From: Scytonematopsis contorta HA4267-MV1
Lineage (GTDB): Bacteria > Cyanobacteriota > Cyanobacteriia > Cyanobacteriales > Nostocaceae
DNA length: 64,000 nt
Assembly (NCBI GenBank): GCA_019359035.1
Contig: JAHHIC010000109.1
Coordinates: forward strand, 62,001 to 126,000
Direction: 5' to 3'
Shown here: one piece after another, positions 34,903 to 43,812 of the stretch
How positions within the stretch are numbered: position 1 is the stretch's first letter
Layout: each line of letters starts with the position of its first letter
Made by a program: the position numbers and the translations under genes
The notes under the pieces: model-generated
The model's database searches: none
The model's input: the letters and a program-made list of their open reading frames with translations, nothing else
Told to the model about the DNA's origin: nothing

Positions 34903-35784
34903 ATGACAATACTGCGTAAACTTACAGTTGTTTTTTTAGCCCTGACCTTGTCTTTCACAACGATTGCTTGTGGTGGTGGAACTCCACAAGCTTCTAACAC
35001 ACCTCAATCCAATAGTGCCAGACCAGTATCTTCCACACCTAGCAAATTGAATGACGGTAAGTATCCCGTGCAACAAGCTAGCTATGACGATGGAAGTGGG
35101 GAATATACATTGTTTTTGCTCAATGCCACACCCCCAACCTTCAGAACCGAAAATATACAAATGGCTAGGCTGACTGAGGAGCAAATTAAAGCGGGTGAAA
35201 AAAGTTATCTACAAGTAGAAAATGGACAGCCAGCTTTATACTTAACGGAAGACTTTAAAATTGAGTACGTTCACAACGTCACCGAGACCAGAAATAATCC
35301 TCAAACCGGACAACAGGAAACGGTAGTTGTCCAACGCCAAAATGGTTTTTGGGCACCTTTTGCAGGTGCTTTAGCTGGTCAAGCTATTGGTAGCTTATTG
35401 TTTAGACCGCAGTATTACGTACCTCCAGTGTATCAACCTGGCAATGTAATGGTTGGTTACGGTGGCTATGGTCGTAGTTATAATGACGCAGTAACAAGCT
35501 ATAGGCAGCGTTATAATGCACCCCCTGCAGCAGTAAGAAATCGTACAGCTTTCCGCACCACAGGCTCACTTAGAAGGTCATATCCTAGCGGTAATTCAAA
35601 TGTACGTACCGCACCTCAGAGAAATACTGGTGGTAGTCGTGCTACTGGTTCTGGCTACGGAAGCAGCACTTTGAGACAGTCTGGTAGAAGTAATCCTTCT
35701 CCACGACGTAACCCCAGTTTTGGTAGCGGACGCTCGTCTGCTCCCCGTCGTTCTACTGGCTTTGGTAGCGGTAGAAGACGTTAG
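34903..35784 (+). CDS. Putative lipoprotein with Gly/Ser/Arg-rich tail
   Basis: 293 residues. Lipoprotein signal peptide ending TIACGGG (lipobox with Cys23). A middle domain of about 100 residues (YPVQQASYDDGSGEYTLFLLNATPP...) is followed by a GALAGQAIGSLLF segment and a low-complexity tail rich in Gly, Ser, Arg and Pro (about 190-293), strongly basic. Probably attached to a membrane on the outer side. No family recognised. Confidence 0.7.
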   Translation: MTILRKLTVVFLALTLSFTTIACGGGTPQASNTPQSNSARPVSSTPSKLNDGKYPVQQASYDDGSGEYTLFLLNATPPTFRTENIQMARLTEEQIKAGEKSYLQVENGQPALYLTEDFKIEYVHNVTETRNNPQTGQQETVVVQRQNGFWAPFAGALAGQAIGSLLFRPQYYVPPVYQPGNVMVGYGGYGRSYNDAVTSYRQRYNAPPAAVRNRTAFRTTGSLRRSYPSGNSNVRTAPQRNTGGSRATGSGYGSSTLRQSGRSNPSPRRNPSFGSGRSSAPRRSTGFGSGRRR

Positions 35785-35948
35785 GGGTTGACGGTTGACG
35801 GTTGACGGTTGACGATTGACGGTTGACGGTTAACGGTTGACATAATAACCGTAGTCAAACCCAAATTACAAATCCATCAACAGTCATCAGTCAACAGTCA
35901 CCAGTCACCAGTCAACAGTCATCAGTCAACAGTCAACAGTCAACAGTT
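35785..35948. repeat. Inverted heptamer tracts between convergent genes
   Basis: GGTTGAC units (35786-35842) face CAGTCAA/CAGTCAT/CAGTCAC units (35878-35948) across a short spacer. The two tracts are complementary and can form a very long hairpin at the meeting point of the lipoprotein and aroF transcripts. Confidence 0.9.
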
Positions 35949-35949
35949 A

Positions 35950-37005
35950 TCAAGCTAAGACAGCTTGCTTTTCCCAGCGATTAACTGCGTTACCGATAAC
36001 AGCAAGTTCTTTCATCACACGGTCAAAATCATCTGGTGTAAGTGATTGAGGTCCGTCCGATAGTGCTTTTTTGGGGTTAGGATGGACTTCTATCATTAAA
36101 GAATCGCAACCAACTGCGATGCAAGCTTTGGCCATTGTGGGTACATAAGCTGCCCAACCAATACCGTGGCTTGGGTCTATCATTATTGGTAAATGAGTTA
36201 AATTTCTCAAAACAGGTACAACTGATATATCCAACAAGTTACGGGTATATTGACGGTCAAAAGAACGAATCCCCCGTTCGCATAAAATCACATTAGGATT
36301 TCCTGCTGCTAATACATATTCTGCAGCCATTAACCATTCTTCGATGGTGGCTGACATACCGCGTTTGAGAAGAACGGGTTTTGGTTGCGCTCCGACTTTT
36401 TTCAGCAAGGAAAAATTCTGCATGTTCCTTGCACCAACCTGAACTACATCAGCTACTTCGGAAATTATATCAAGGTCTGCTGTGTCCATTACTTCTGTAA
36501 TGATTCCCAGTCCGCTTTTTTCTCTAGCTGTTACCAATAGTTCTAATGCACTTTCCCCATGTCCTTGAAAAGCGTAAGGTGAAGTACGAGGTTTGTATGC
36601 ACCCCCACGTAGAAATTTTGCTCCTGCAGCTTTGACACGCATTGCTGTTTCTACTATCATTTCTTCGTTTTCTACGGAGCAAGGGCCTGCGACAACAACA
36701 ATTGGATGGTTTTCACCAAACACAACTGACCCATCAGGGGTACTAACTATTATTTCTGAAGCTTCTCCGTGACGGTATTGACGACTAGCACGTTTGTAAG
36801 GCTGTTCTACCCGTAAAACTTGTTCAATCCAAGGGCTTACTTCTTGAATTTGCAATGGGTCTAAACTAACCGTTTCCCCGACTAAACCAATTACTACTTT
36901 GTGTTTGCCAACGATTTTTTCTGGTGTTAATCCCCAGCTTGTGAGTTCCTCGTTGATTCTGTTAATTTCTGCTTCCGGAGAACCAACTTTCATTACTACA
37001 ATCAT
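35950..37005 (-). CDS. aroF: 3-deoxy-7-phosphoheptulonate synthase (AroF type)
   Basis: 351 residues. N-terminal ferredoxin-like regulatory domain (about 1-85, [21 protein letters not shown]...) followed by the TIM barrel: [81 protein letters not shown]. This is the AroA I-beta class. It condenses PEP and erythrose 4-phosphate, the first step to aromatic amino acids. Erythrose 4-phosphate comes from transketolase, also in this window. Confidence 0.95.
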   Translation of the reverse strand: MIVVMKVGSPEAEINRINEELTSWGLTPEKIVGKHKVVIGLVGETVSLDPLQIQEVSPWIEQVLRVEQPYKRASRQYRHGEASEIIVSTPDGSVVFGENHPIVVVAGPCSVENEEMIVETAMRVKAAGAKFLRGGAYKPRTSPYAFQGHGESALELLVTAREKSGLGIITEVMDTADLDIISEVADVVQVGARNMQNFSLLKKVGAQPKPVLLKRGMSATIEEWLMAAEYVLAAGNPNVILCERGIRSFDRQYTRNLLDISVVPVLRNLTHLPIMIDPSHGIGWAAYVPTMAKACIAVGCDSLMIEVHPNPKKALSDGPQSLTPDDFDRVMKELAVIGNAVNRWEKQAVLA

Positions 37006-37669
37006 GCGAAATTCCCTGAGTAGCTTAAGTTTTCAAAAATTAATTATTCTTTGCAGGTTCTTACCTGTTAATTACCAAGCATCTTGAGATAAATATATAT
37101 CCTAAAAAAGCTTGTATAAACCATTTAATATAAAGTCTAGCACTAATTCCCAATTACCCTTACCAATTCACAATCCCCAATTACCGAAAGTTATTTTTAC
37201 GTATCTTTTTTTTAAGATTTTAATTGTTTTTTATAATAAAATTACAATCATAAAATTTTCCAAACAAAAAAATAACGCCCAGCGGTTTCTTTTAATTGCC
37301 ACTGAGCGTCGAAAACATTAATTACTGTTTAACAATTTTGGGTTAAAAACCTTGTAGAAAGGCGTATCCATAAACGAACATGCTGTGTAGCGTTTCGGCA
37401 TTAAATCACATCCCTACAAATAAGCGCTAATTATACAGGGAAGGCAGAGGGCAGAGGGCAGAAGGTGGGAATAAGTTAATAAGCTAACAAGGTAATAAGT
37501 AATACCCTGTAACAATTCAAAATTTATAATTCAAAATTCAAAATTGAAGAAAATATAAATAATTTTGCATTTTGCATTTTGAATTGATGAAGGTGTTTGC
37601 AATCGGTTGGGGTCTGAATCCCCTTAAGAATTGCTCATAAAGCCTTCTGCCTCCTGCCCTCTGCCTTCT
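37006..37669. other. Gap upstream of aroF, 664 bp
   Basis: AT-rich, without a convincing gene. It holds a strong terminator-like hairpin (37264-37310), simple repeats near 37440-37490, and the aroF promoter region. A GGGGTCTGAATCCCC hairpin lies at 37609-37623. Confidence 0.5.
37264..37310 (-). terminator. Strong terminator-like hairpin with T run (minus)
   Basis: Read on the minus strand: CGCTCAGTGG stem, 13-nt loop, CCGCTGGGCG stem (two G-U pairs), then TTATTTTTTTG. It is about 360 bp past the PAM68 stop codon and could end the rpsO-PAM68 message or an unrecognised small RNA made from the gap. Confidence 0.65.
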
Positions 37670-38146
37670 TCAAACGTTTTTTTGCCGAGTTTCGCGCCAT
37701 GCTTCAACCATCCGTCCAAAGTTGACACCAAGCTCTGAAAATCCCAACAGACCACCTACTCTGTCTTCATCCCAAGAAGCAGAAAGTACGCCATAAGTAA
37801 TACCTATAACCCCTAAACCAAACAATCCCATATTCACTAATAGTATGAGAAGCGGAGGAAGCTCGACTTTGGCGACTGAAATCAGTAAGTAGCCGGAAAC
37901 CAAGGTTAAAATACCTAACGCACTTGGAACCCCACTGAAAAAAGCAACCCGTCGAATCATTCGTTGGCTAACCACTTTGGGAATTGCCATTTCTTCTTTG
38001 GTGTACATTCTCCCTTGGGGTTTCTCTACAGATTCTTTTTTGGACTGTACAGACGACTGCTGAGTTTGCTTTGAAGCTTTTGAAGCTTTTTTGCGCTTCT
38101 TCGACGGTTCAAATGGTAGACGATTTTCTTCTGATTCCGCAGACAT
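37670..38146 (-). CDS. PAM68-like photosystem II assembly factor
   Basis: 158 residues. Lys/Ser-rich soluble N-terminus (1-60), then two membrane segments (about 68-90 and 98-122) and a conserved SASWDEDRVGGLLGFSELGVNFGRMVEAWRE tail. This is the DUF3464/PAM68 family, which in plants and Synechocystis assists early photosystem II assembly. It follows rpsO by 12 bp on the same strand, an arrangement suggesting co-transcription. Confidence 0.9.
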   Translation of the reverse strand: MSAESEENRLPFEPSKKRKKASKASKQTQQSSVQSKKESVEKPQGRMYTKEEMAIPKVVSQRMIRRVAFFSGVPSALGILTLVSGYLLISVAKVELPPLLILLVNMGLFGLGVIGITYGVLSASWDEDRVGGLLGFSELGVNFGRMVEAWRETRQKNV

Positions 38147-38158
38147 AGGTAAAATTCC

Positions 38159-38428
38159 TTAGCCGCGAATACCAAGACGAGCAATTAAAGCTTGATAACG
38201 TTCCCGGTCTCCTTTTAGGATGTAGCCCAAGAGACGCTTACGCTGACCGATAAGCTTTAATAATCCCCGTCGAGAAGAGTGGTCTTTTTTATTTGCTTGT
38301 AGGTGTTGTGACAGCCTATTAATACGTTCTGTTAGCATGGCAACTTGTAAGTCCGCTGAACCTGTATCGGTCGCGTGGACTTGGTAATTTGACATGATTT
38401 CTTGTTTCTTCTCTTGCGTCAGGCTCAT
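38159..38428 (-). CDS. rpsO: 30S ribosomal protein S15
   Basis: 89 residues from ATG 38428 ([16 protein letters not shown]); the frame extends upstream but the extra 43 residues do not belong to S15. Signature [46 protein letters not shown]. It binds 16S rRNA early in assembly of the small subunit. Confidence 0.97.
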   Translation of the reverse strand: MSLTQEKKQEIMSNYQVHATDTGSADLQVAMLTERINRLSQHLQANKKDHSSRRGLLKLIGQRKRLLGYILKGDRERYQALIARLGIRG

Positions 38429-38778
38429 AATTCCGTCGATTGTTCTAGTTTTTATGCAGCAGCTTACTATATTACCACAGTGGAAGGGGGAAGCGAAAAG
38501 GTAAAAGGATTTTGTCACCTGTGAATTATAAATACTCGCATGTGATTTAATATACATAACTGGTAGTCTTCCTACTTATTTTGCTGATTTTCTTGCTATA
38601 ATCTCCAAAAACTGCAATCATCAAGCAAGTTGCATATTACTCATTGCTGCTGTAAAAAATCCAGCAATTTTAAGTGAATTAATTCAAAAATTAAGGATAA
38701 GTAAAGGAAAAAAGAAGACATGTTTAAATTACAAAACTTCTAAATACCTAGTACTGTCTTTTCAAGCAAAGACCAGGT

Positions 38779-38808
38779 CTCAACAGTCAACCGTCAACAG
38801 TCAACAGT
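38779..38808. repeat. TCAACAG heptamer tract
   Basis: Four TCAACAG/TCAACCG units directly before the response regulator start. Confidence 0.85.
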
Positions 38809-38815
38809 GACACGA

Positions 38816-39190
38816 ATGATAACTAAATCTATTCTCATCATTGATGATGAAGACGATATTCGCGAAGTTGCCCAATTAACCTTAGAAGCTATAAGGGGGT
38901 GGCAAGTATTAATAGCTGAATCAGGTGAAGAGGGTCTAGTGATAGCACAAGTAGAAAAGCCAAATGCTATTTTGCTAGATGTAATGATGCCAGATATGGA
39001 TGGCGTTACTACCTTTAAAAAACTAAAAGCAAACAACCTTACTTGTGAAATACCTGTAATTTTTTTAACAGCGAAAGTACAACCTGCTGAAAAACGGCGT
39101 TTTTTAGAATTGGGTGTGAAGGGGGTGATTGCTAAACCTTTTGACCCTATGGCTTTATCAGACCAAGTTACAGAAATTTTAGGCTGGTGA
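38816..39190 (+). CDS. Single-domain response regulator (CheY-like)
   Basis: 124 residues from ATG 38816; a GTG at 38807 would add three residues that overlap the heptamer tract. Only a receiver domain: SILIIDDEDDIREVAQ, phospho-Asp in AILLDVMMPDMDG, VIFLTAKVQ, GVIAKPFDPMAL. No output domain, so it signals by protein contact. No kinase gene adjacent. Confidence 0.93.
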   Translation: MITKSILIIDDEDDIREVAQLTLEAIRGWQVLIAESGEEGLVIAQVEKPNAILLDVMMPDMDGVTTFKKLKANNLTCEIPVIFLTAKVQPAEKRRFLELGVKGVIAKPFDPMALSDQVTEILGW

Positions 39191-39280
39191 TTTAGGAAAT
39201 AATTTTGTAGAGAGAGAATAAATTCTGTCTCTACAAATCTGGCTTTATAGAAAAAATTTAAAATTTAGACAGTAGTAAAT

Positions 39281-40132
39281 CTATACGCTTGCTTCCGCAG
39301 GAACAAGAGCATCTGCGGTAGACCGATTGTCCAAAATAGGCTTACGATTTTTTAAGTCAAATTTATAACCACGCGGCATAATATGCAATCTTGCACCACA
39401 AACAGCCAACGGTTCATCTTTTAAAATCTCATCGATATTGCTATGCAAGACTTCTGATTCATCAACAATTGTGACGCAGCCTTCCCCAAAAACTTCAAAT
39501 TGATTGCCAGTAACAACCATTGCTGTGTTTTCATCAATACCAAAGCCTAGAACGGCAGGTTGTTGTACTAAAGCAGAAATTAAACGTCCTAAACGTCCTC
39601 GTTGAGAGAAATGTTGGTCTATCACCACTCCCGGTAAAAAACCCATACCAGGCCCCATATCCACAACATCGATACGAGCATGAGTTTCTGAATCACCTTC
39701 AACAATCATAATATCAGGCATAACTGCCGCACCAGCACTAGTACCTCCGATAACTATACCTTCCTCACATCGCTTATGGATTGCATTATCTAGATCTGTA
39801 TCTTTGAGAATACTCGTAATACGAGCTTGGTCTCCACCTGTAAAAAATATACCTGTTGATTTTGCGACTGCTTCCAAAGCTGTTGAAGAAGAGGCATCTT
39901 CGCGAGTTTCGGTATCAATTATACGAACATCTTGCGCTCCAAAACGCTCAAATACTCTAATATAATTTTCCCCTACTTCCCTTGGTAGCTCAGTTGCTGC
40001 GGTCATAACCACAATTCTTGCTTTAGTTCCACCAGCACGTCGTACAAATTCTCGTAGGATTTGGCAATCCCCTTCTTTATCTTCAGCTCCACCAATAATT
40101 ACTAATTGCTTTTTGTTTTGATTTTCACTCAT
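39281..40132 (-). CDS. cphB: Cyanophycinase
   Basis: 283 residues. Serine-peptidase S51 signatures: VIIGGAEDKEGDCQILREF, FFTGGDQARI, nucleophile Ser132 in IGGTSAGAAVM, GMGFLPGVVIDQHFSQRGRLGRL and GFGIDENTAMV. It cuts the cytoplasmic storage polymer cyanophycin into beta-Asp-Arg dipeptides. It is head-to-head with the short cyanophycin synthetase gene, with a 69-residue gene on its own strand between them. Confidence 0.96.
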   Translation of the reverse strand: MSENQNKKQLVIIGGAEDKEGDCQILREFVRRAGGTKARIVVMTAATELPREVGENYIRVFERFGAQDVRIIDTETREDASSSTALEAVAKSTGIFFTGGDQARITSILKDTDLDNAIHKRCEEGIVIGGTSAGAAVMPDIMIVEGDSETHARIDVVDMGPGMGFLPGVVIDQHFSQRGRLGRLISALVQQPAVLGFGIDENTAMVVTGNQFEVFGEGCVTIVDESEVLHSNIDEILKDEPLAVCGARLHIMPRGYKFDLKNRKPILDNRSTADALVPAEASV

Positions 40133-40182
40133 TGTAGTGACCTCTGATTGTATTCAATCAATTAATAAAAAGTATGTTTCCT

Positions 40183-40237
40183 GTAGAGACGCAATATATA
40201 GCGTCTCTCTTAGCGCAATATATAGCGTCTCTCTTAG
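40183..40237. repeat. Tandem GTAGAGAC-type palindromes, GCAATATATAGC core
   Basis: Arm GTAGAGAC, core GCAATATATAGC, arm GTCTCTCT, then a second unit with the same core and arm. They lie directly after the stop codon of the 69-residue gene. Confidence 0.8.
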
Positions 40238-40239
40238 CG

Positions 40240-40449
40240 TTATATCAAATTAACGTTACTGCCAAAAAGCAAATCAGCTAAAAAAGAATGTGCCTCCTCT
40301 ACAGTAAAATGCCTCGGTTTGCCTTGAAATACAATTTGAAATTCATTGTTCTCCGGAACATCTCCGTAACCAGAAATTAATTTACGGTGAAATGCTTCTT
40401 CCGCAAGATGCCTGACTTCATTTCTGAAAACAGCTTCAGTGCCTTTCAT
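40240..40449 (-). CDS. Small hypothetical protein (69 residues)
   Basis: 69 residues, soluble, with the pattern EAVFRNEVRHLAEEAFHRKL and VFQGKPRHFTVEEAHSFLADLLFG. No family recognised. It sits between cphB (same strand) and cphA2 (opposite strand), 107 bp upstream of cphB, so it could be the first gene of a cphB transcript. Confidence 0.6.
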   Translation of the reverse strand: MKGTEAVFRNEVRHLAEEAFHRKLISGYGDVPENNEFQIVFQGKPRHFTVEEAHSFLADLLFGSNVNLI

Positions 40450-40758
40450 AATAGGCTGTCTCCTGAATGTTGACTTAATATTTATAAACTAACTCTCTGG
40501 ATAATTACACCCTTCTTAAGTTATATTTTTTGCTAGTTAAAGTTAATGGCTTATAATAGTTATTAATTAAAAAAAACAATTTTAATATTAAAAAATTATA
40601 ACCAGAGGTTAACCATAATTATGCCTTTAGATAGCTGAAAATTTATTAATTAGAATGTTATGTTAATTTTTGATACTGAGTTGCGTCTTGCTTAAGTATT
40701 AGAAAGTCATTGTAGTTTTTGTTCGCCAGTTCCAGGGTCTCTATCGAGGGTAAAATCA
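40450..40758. other. Divergent promoter region of the cyanophycin locus
   Basis: 309 bp, AT-rich, between the 69-residue gene and cphA2. It must hold two outward promoters. I did not see a clean GTA-N8-TAC (NtcA) site by eye. Confidence 0.4.
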
Positions 40759-42678
40759 ATGGTTCAACAAATAACCACCGATGCAGTCCGCGTAAATGCT
40801 AGGGATACAGATGTTTTCGATATTTTTGGCTTCAAATATTATATCGGTCTTAACCCCTATCTAAAGACAAGAGCGTTAGTATTTAATTTAGCTCTTACTG
40901 ATTATCGTGAGCTTTTGCCAATCGATGATTATATCTCGGTGATTAGCGAACGCTACCCACATCTCCAAGAAGAAAAATATGAATCTCATGCTCATCTATT
41001 TGCTCGGACTGTTGCAGAAGTAGTCAAGCTGGACATGGGTTTATATTTTAAGGAATGGAGTGTCACAAAGTTTCATCGCTACTTTACAATTGCCGTTGAA
41101 TCGTTGCACGCACCAACAGCAAAAGCTGTTGTTTTCTTTGTTTGGGATTGGTTTGAAGCGATTACTGTAAGTCAGGACATTGATTTCGAGCAACAGTTGA
41201 GAGAGCTTCAAAATAAATTTCGTCAATCTGTCTATGGTGGACCAACTGTTTATGCTTTGTTGCAAACAGCCCACAATAAAGGGATTCCCGCTTTTTATTT
41301 GTGGGAAGAAAGGTTAATGCAGTACGGGTATGGAAAAAAACAAGTTCGTGGTGTTGCAACAACATTTAATTGTGATAGTCATTTGGATTCTGATTTCACT
41401 ACCCGTAAAGATGACTGCAAAATATTTCTGAAAACTTTAGGTTTTCCTGTACCTGAAGGGGATATTGTCACTACGGAAAGAGAAGCTTTTGCACTTGCAC
41501 GAGAAATTAGTTACCCTGTAGCAGTTAAACCTGTTTCTGGTCATAAAGGAATAGGAGTTACACCCGATGTACAGTCTTCCACCGAATTGGAAAATGCTTT
41601 TCTTCGCGCTGTTGATGCTATTCCAGAAGGTGAGTCAACACGGATAATTGTAGAGAAAAATATTCCTGGGAAAGATTTTCGCTTGCTATGCGTCAATGGT
41701 AAATTTGTTGCTGCAACTGAGCGTCGTCCAGCGTATGTTGTTGGTGATGGATATTTGACTATTGAGGAGTTAATTAAGGAAGAAAACCGCAAAGTAAAAC
41801 GCTTAGACACACCAACTTCATCAATGAGTCAAATCCTTTATGATGAGGAGATGGAATTATATTTAGATGAGCAGGGATTGTCTTTGGATAGTGTCATAAA
41901 AGAAGACCGTGTGGTTTACCTTCGTAAGGTTTCTAATCTCTCTGCTGGGGGTGAAAGTATTAATGCGACCCATCTTATCCACCAAGATAATATTAATCTT
42001 GCACAAGATATCGCTCAACATTTCCAACTGATTTGTTTGGGTATTGATATTATTACTACAAGTTTAGAGAAATCTTGGAAGTCAGGAAATTTCGCAATTT
42101 TAGAAATTAATGCTGCTCCGGGCATTTATATGCATTTAAACCCAGCAGTCGGTGATAGCGTTGATGTTCCAGCTTTCATTTTGCAAACATTTTTTAAATC
42201 TCAAAAAGATGCCAGAATACCAATTATCACTTTTAATCGTATTTCTGCACAAAAAGTACAAGAAATTATTGAACACATTTTATCACAACATCTTGATTGG
42301 ACAATAGGTGCTGTTTGCCGCGATGGTGTGTTTGTTAACCGTTCAGAGAAAATCTTTAATAAGGATTACAATAGTAATGTTCAAAGACTTTTACGTAATC
42401 CTAAGCTAGATTTGTTAATCGCTGAGTACAATGAATCAATTTTAGAAGAAGATGGAATGTTTTACTGTGGTAGCAATATGGTAGTTTTAGATAATCCTAC
42501 ATCAACAGAGATGATGCTAACGCAGGATGTTTTTGATGATTCTACTGTTATTATTAGGAAAGGTGATAACGTGGAAATTCGTCGCCAAAATTTGGTGGAA
42601 GAAAAAACTTTGAATGCGGGTGAGTCTCTGTCACAGATTTATTTGAATTGGAATTTAGATTACGCTATTTCCACATGA
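40759..42678 (+). CDS. cphA2: Short cyanophycin synthetase, CphA2 type
   Basis: 639 residues, start 8 nt after GAGGG. Layout: N-terminal cyanophycin synthetase domain (1-160), ATP-grasp domain (about 200-480; YPVAVKPVSGHKGIGVT, IIVEKNIPGKDFRLLCVNGKFVAATERRPAYVVGDG, EINAAPG at 449-455), then a shortened Mur-ligase-like domain from about 485 (RIPIITFNRISAQKVQE...). CphA1 enzymes have about 870-900 residues and a P-loop (GTNGKTT) where this protein reads FNRISAQK, so the second ATP site is gone. That is the pattern of CphA2, which polymerises beta-Asp-Arg dipeptides in nitrogen-fixing cyanobacteria. cphB next door makes that dipeptide. Confidence 0.88.
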   Translation: MVQQITTDAVRVNARDTDVFDIFGFKYYIGLNPYLKTRALVFNLALTDYRELLPIDDYISVISERYPHLQEEKYESHAHLFARTVAEVVKLDMGLYFKEWSVTKFHRYFTIAVESLHAPTAKAVVFFVWDWFEAITVSQDIDFEQQLRELQNKFRQSVYGGPTVYALLQTAHNKGIPAFYLWEERLMQYGYGKKQVRGVATTFNCDSHLDSDFTTRKDDCKIFLKTLGFPVPEGDIVTTEREAFALAREISYPVAVKPVSGHKGIGVTPDVQSSTELENAFLRAVDAIPEGESTRIIVEKNIPGKDFRLLCVNGKFVAATERRPAYVVGDGYLTIEELIKEENRKVKRLDTPTSSMSQILYDEEMELYLDEQGLSLDSVIKEDRVVYLRKVSNLSAGGESINATHLIHQDNINLAQDIAQHFQLICLGIDIITTSLEKSWKSGNFAILEINAAPGIYMHLNPAVGDSVDVPAFILQTFFKSQKDARIPIITFNRISAQKVQEIIEHILSQHLDWTIGAVCRDGVFVNRSEKIFNKDYNSNVQRLLRNPKLDLLIAEYNESILEEDGMFYCGSNMVVLDNPTSTEMMLTQDVFDDSTVIIRKGDNVEIRRQNLVEEKTLNAGESLSQIYLNWNLDYAIST

Positions 42679-42710
42679 ATTTGTAGAGACTAATATAAAG
42701 ACGTTACATA

Positions 42711-42736
42711 TAGAGACGTTACATGTAACGTCTCTA
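42711..42736. repeat. GTAGAGAC-type palindrome with half copies
   Basis: A complete copy with the GTTACATGTAAC core, preceded by two partial copies (from 42683 and 42700). All lie directly after the cphA2 stop codon and before the end of the convergent DUF1823 gene. Confidence 0.85.
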
Positions 42737-42741
42737 CATGA

Positions 42742-43107
42742 TTATTGGTTTTGTTCCATGTAACTTAACAACCAATTAGCCATTGTTGCTCTACGGGTTT
42801 GTCTCGGGCCAAATTCGCCAATTTTATATCCTTTAAAGCCCAGTTTTTCTTTAAGTATTTGCTTGTACTCTTGAGGAATAGAACGAGTTAACTTTACTGT
42901 GGGGGGACGATTTTCAATAAAATCGGGTGGTTCTGGATACTCAGAACTCCACTCTGGTGATACTGCACTATTGTTCCATTTGTTGCTTGATTCTTCAAAA
43001 CGGTAGCCCAAATAGTACCAAACTAAATTGTTGACTGTTGCATCATCTATTTCCTCATTAAGTATCGCCCAAATTGTCTCCGTGGTTAATGGTGGTAAAT
43101 TAGACAT
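42742..43107 (-). CDS. DUF1823 family protein
   Basis: 121 residues from ATG 43107; a GTG two codons earlier is possible. Family pattern: LPPLTTETIWAILNEEIDDATVNNLVWYYLGYRF, YPEPPDFIENRPPTVKLTRSIPQEYKQILKEKLGFKGYKIGEFGPRQTRRATMANWLL. Found in cyanobacteria and plant plastids; function unknown. Confidence 0.85.
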   Translation of the reverse strand: MSNLPPLTTETIWAILNEEIDDATVNNLVWYYLGYRFEESSNKWNNSAVSPEWSSEYPEPPDFIENRPPTVKLTRSIPQEYKQILKEKLGFKGYKIGEFGPRQTRRATMANWLLSYMEQNQ

Positions 43108-43289
43108 AAGCACAATCCAGCATTAATAGTGAAAAAGCAAAGATTGGCTTGATTTTAGCTCTATCTATATTTGTCAGAGCAGTTTTTCACCAAATATTGT
43201 TAGAGTACAGCAACTAGCTGTTCGTTATGCACTAAAGTTGAATTTAGGCTAGGATGTCACATACTTCACTATTAAAAGTGGGCAAGTTC

Positions 43290-43586
43290 ATGGAGAATTC
43301 TCAAAGGCGATCGCAAATCCGTGCTCATGTTTTTGTTTCCGGAAGAGTTCAAGGGGTAGGCTTTCGCTACTCTAACGTTGAGACTGCTAAGCATTTAGGA
43401 TTAAGTGGTTGGGTACGAAATCTCCCAGATAATCGGGTAGAAGCAATTTTTGAAGGAAGTGAGGAAGTTGTAAAAGAAATGGTTCGTTGGTGTCATCAAG
43501 GACCACCCGGTGCAATGGTTAAGGATGTGGTTGTGGAATACGGGGAAATAGAGGGATTACAAGGATTTGAGGTTCGTCGGGTTTGA
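43290..43586 (+). CDS. acyP: Acylphosphatase
   Basis: 98 residues from ATG 43290; ATG 43254 would add 12 residues without family character. Signature RAHVFVSGRVQGVGFRYS (catalytic Arg) and GLSGWVRNLPDNRVEAIFEG (catalytic Asn). It hydrolyses acyl phosphates in the cytoplasm. A HIP1 octamer (GCGATCGC) lies at 43307-43314. Confidence 0.92.
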   Translation: MENSQRRSQIRAHVFVSGRVQGVGFRYSNVETAKHLGLSGWVRNLPDNRVEAIFEGSEEVVKEMVRWCHQGPPGAMVKDVVVEYGEIEGLQGFEVRRV

Positions 43587-43617
43587 CTAAAAGTCTTGCT
43601 TGTACCTACTAATCAAA

Positions 43618-43672
43618 CCCCACCCCCAACGGTGACTCCCCGTAAACGGGGAGGGGGCTACGATTTTTTTGA
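43618..43672. repeat. CCCCACCCCCAAC-family repeat, simple copy
   Basis: ACCCCACCCCCAACGGTGAC, then CTCCCCGTAAACGGGGAG hairpin, GGGGCTACGA and a T run. Same family as 14142 and 20338. The hairpin plus T run just after acyP looks able to act as a terminator. Confidence 0.8.
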
Positions 43673-43769
43673 TTGTTGTTTGATGATTACTGTTTGATGA
43701 TTATTGTGGTGATAGGCAATATATTAGTATCAGAATAATTCCAATCTATTCAAATTTTCACAATTAGCA

Positions 43770-43812
43770 GTTAATAGTTAACAGTCAGCAGTCAGCAGTC
43801 AGCAGTCAGCAA
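43770..43812. repeat. CAGTCAG heptamer tract
   Basis: Five or six CAGTCAG/CAGTTAA units that end next to the carbonic anhydrase stop codon. Confidence 0.85.

Noticed and set aside
35785-35948. CRISPR-like array of short repeats
   Set aside because: The unit is a contiguous heptamer with no unique spacers, and the second half is the complement of the first. These are heptamer tandem repeats, not CRISPR.
37600-37640. tRNA-like GGGGTCTGAATCCCC stem
   Set aside because: The stem resembles a T arm, but no acceptor or anticodon arm can be built around it.
40759-42678. Frameshifted full-length cyanophycin synthetase (cphA1)
   Set aside because: The frame is clean to its stop, the P-loop segment is replaced and not just cut, and no Mur-ligase remainder follows. 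CphA2 fits better.
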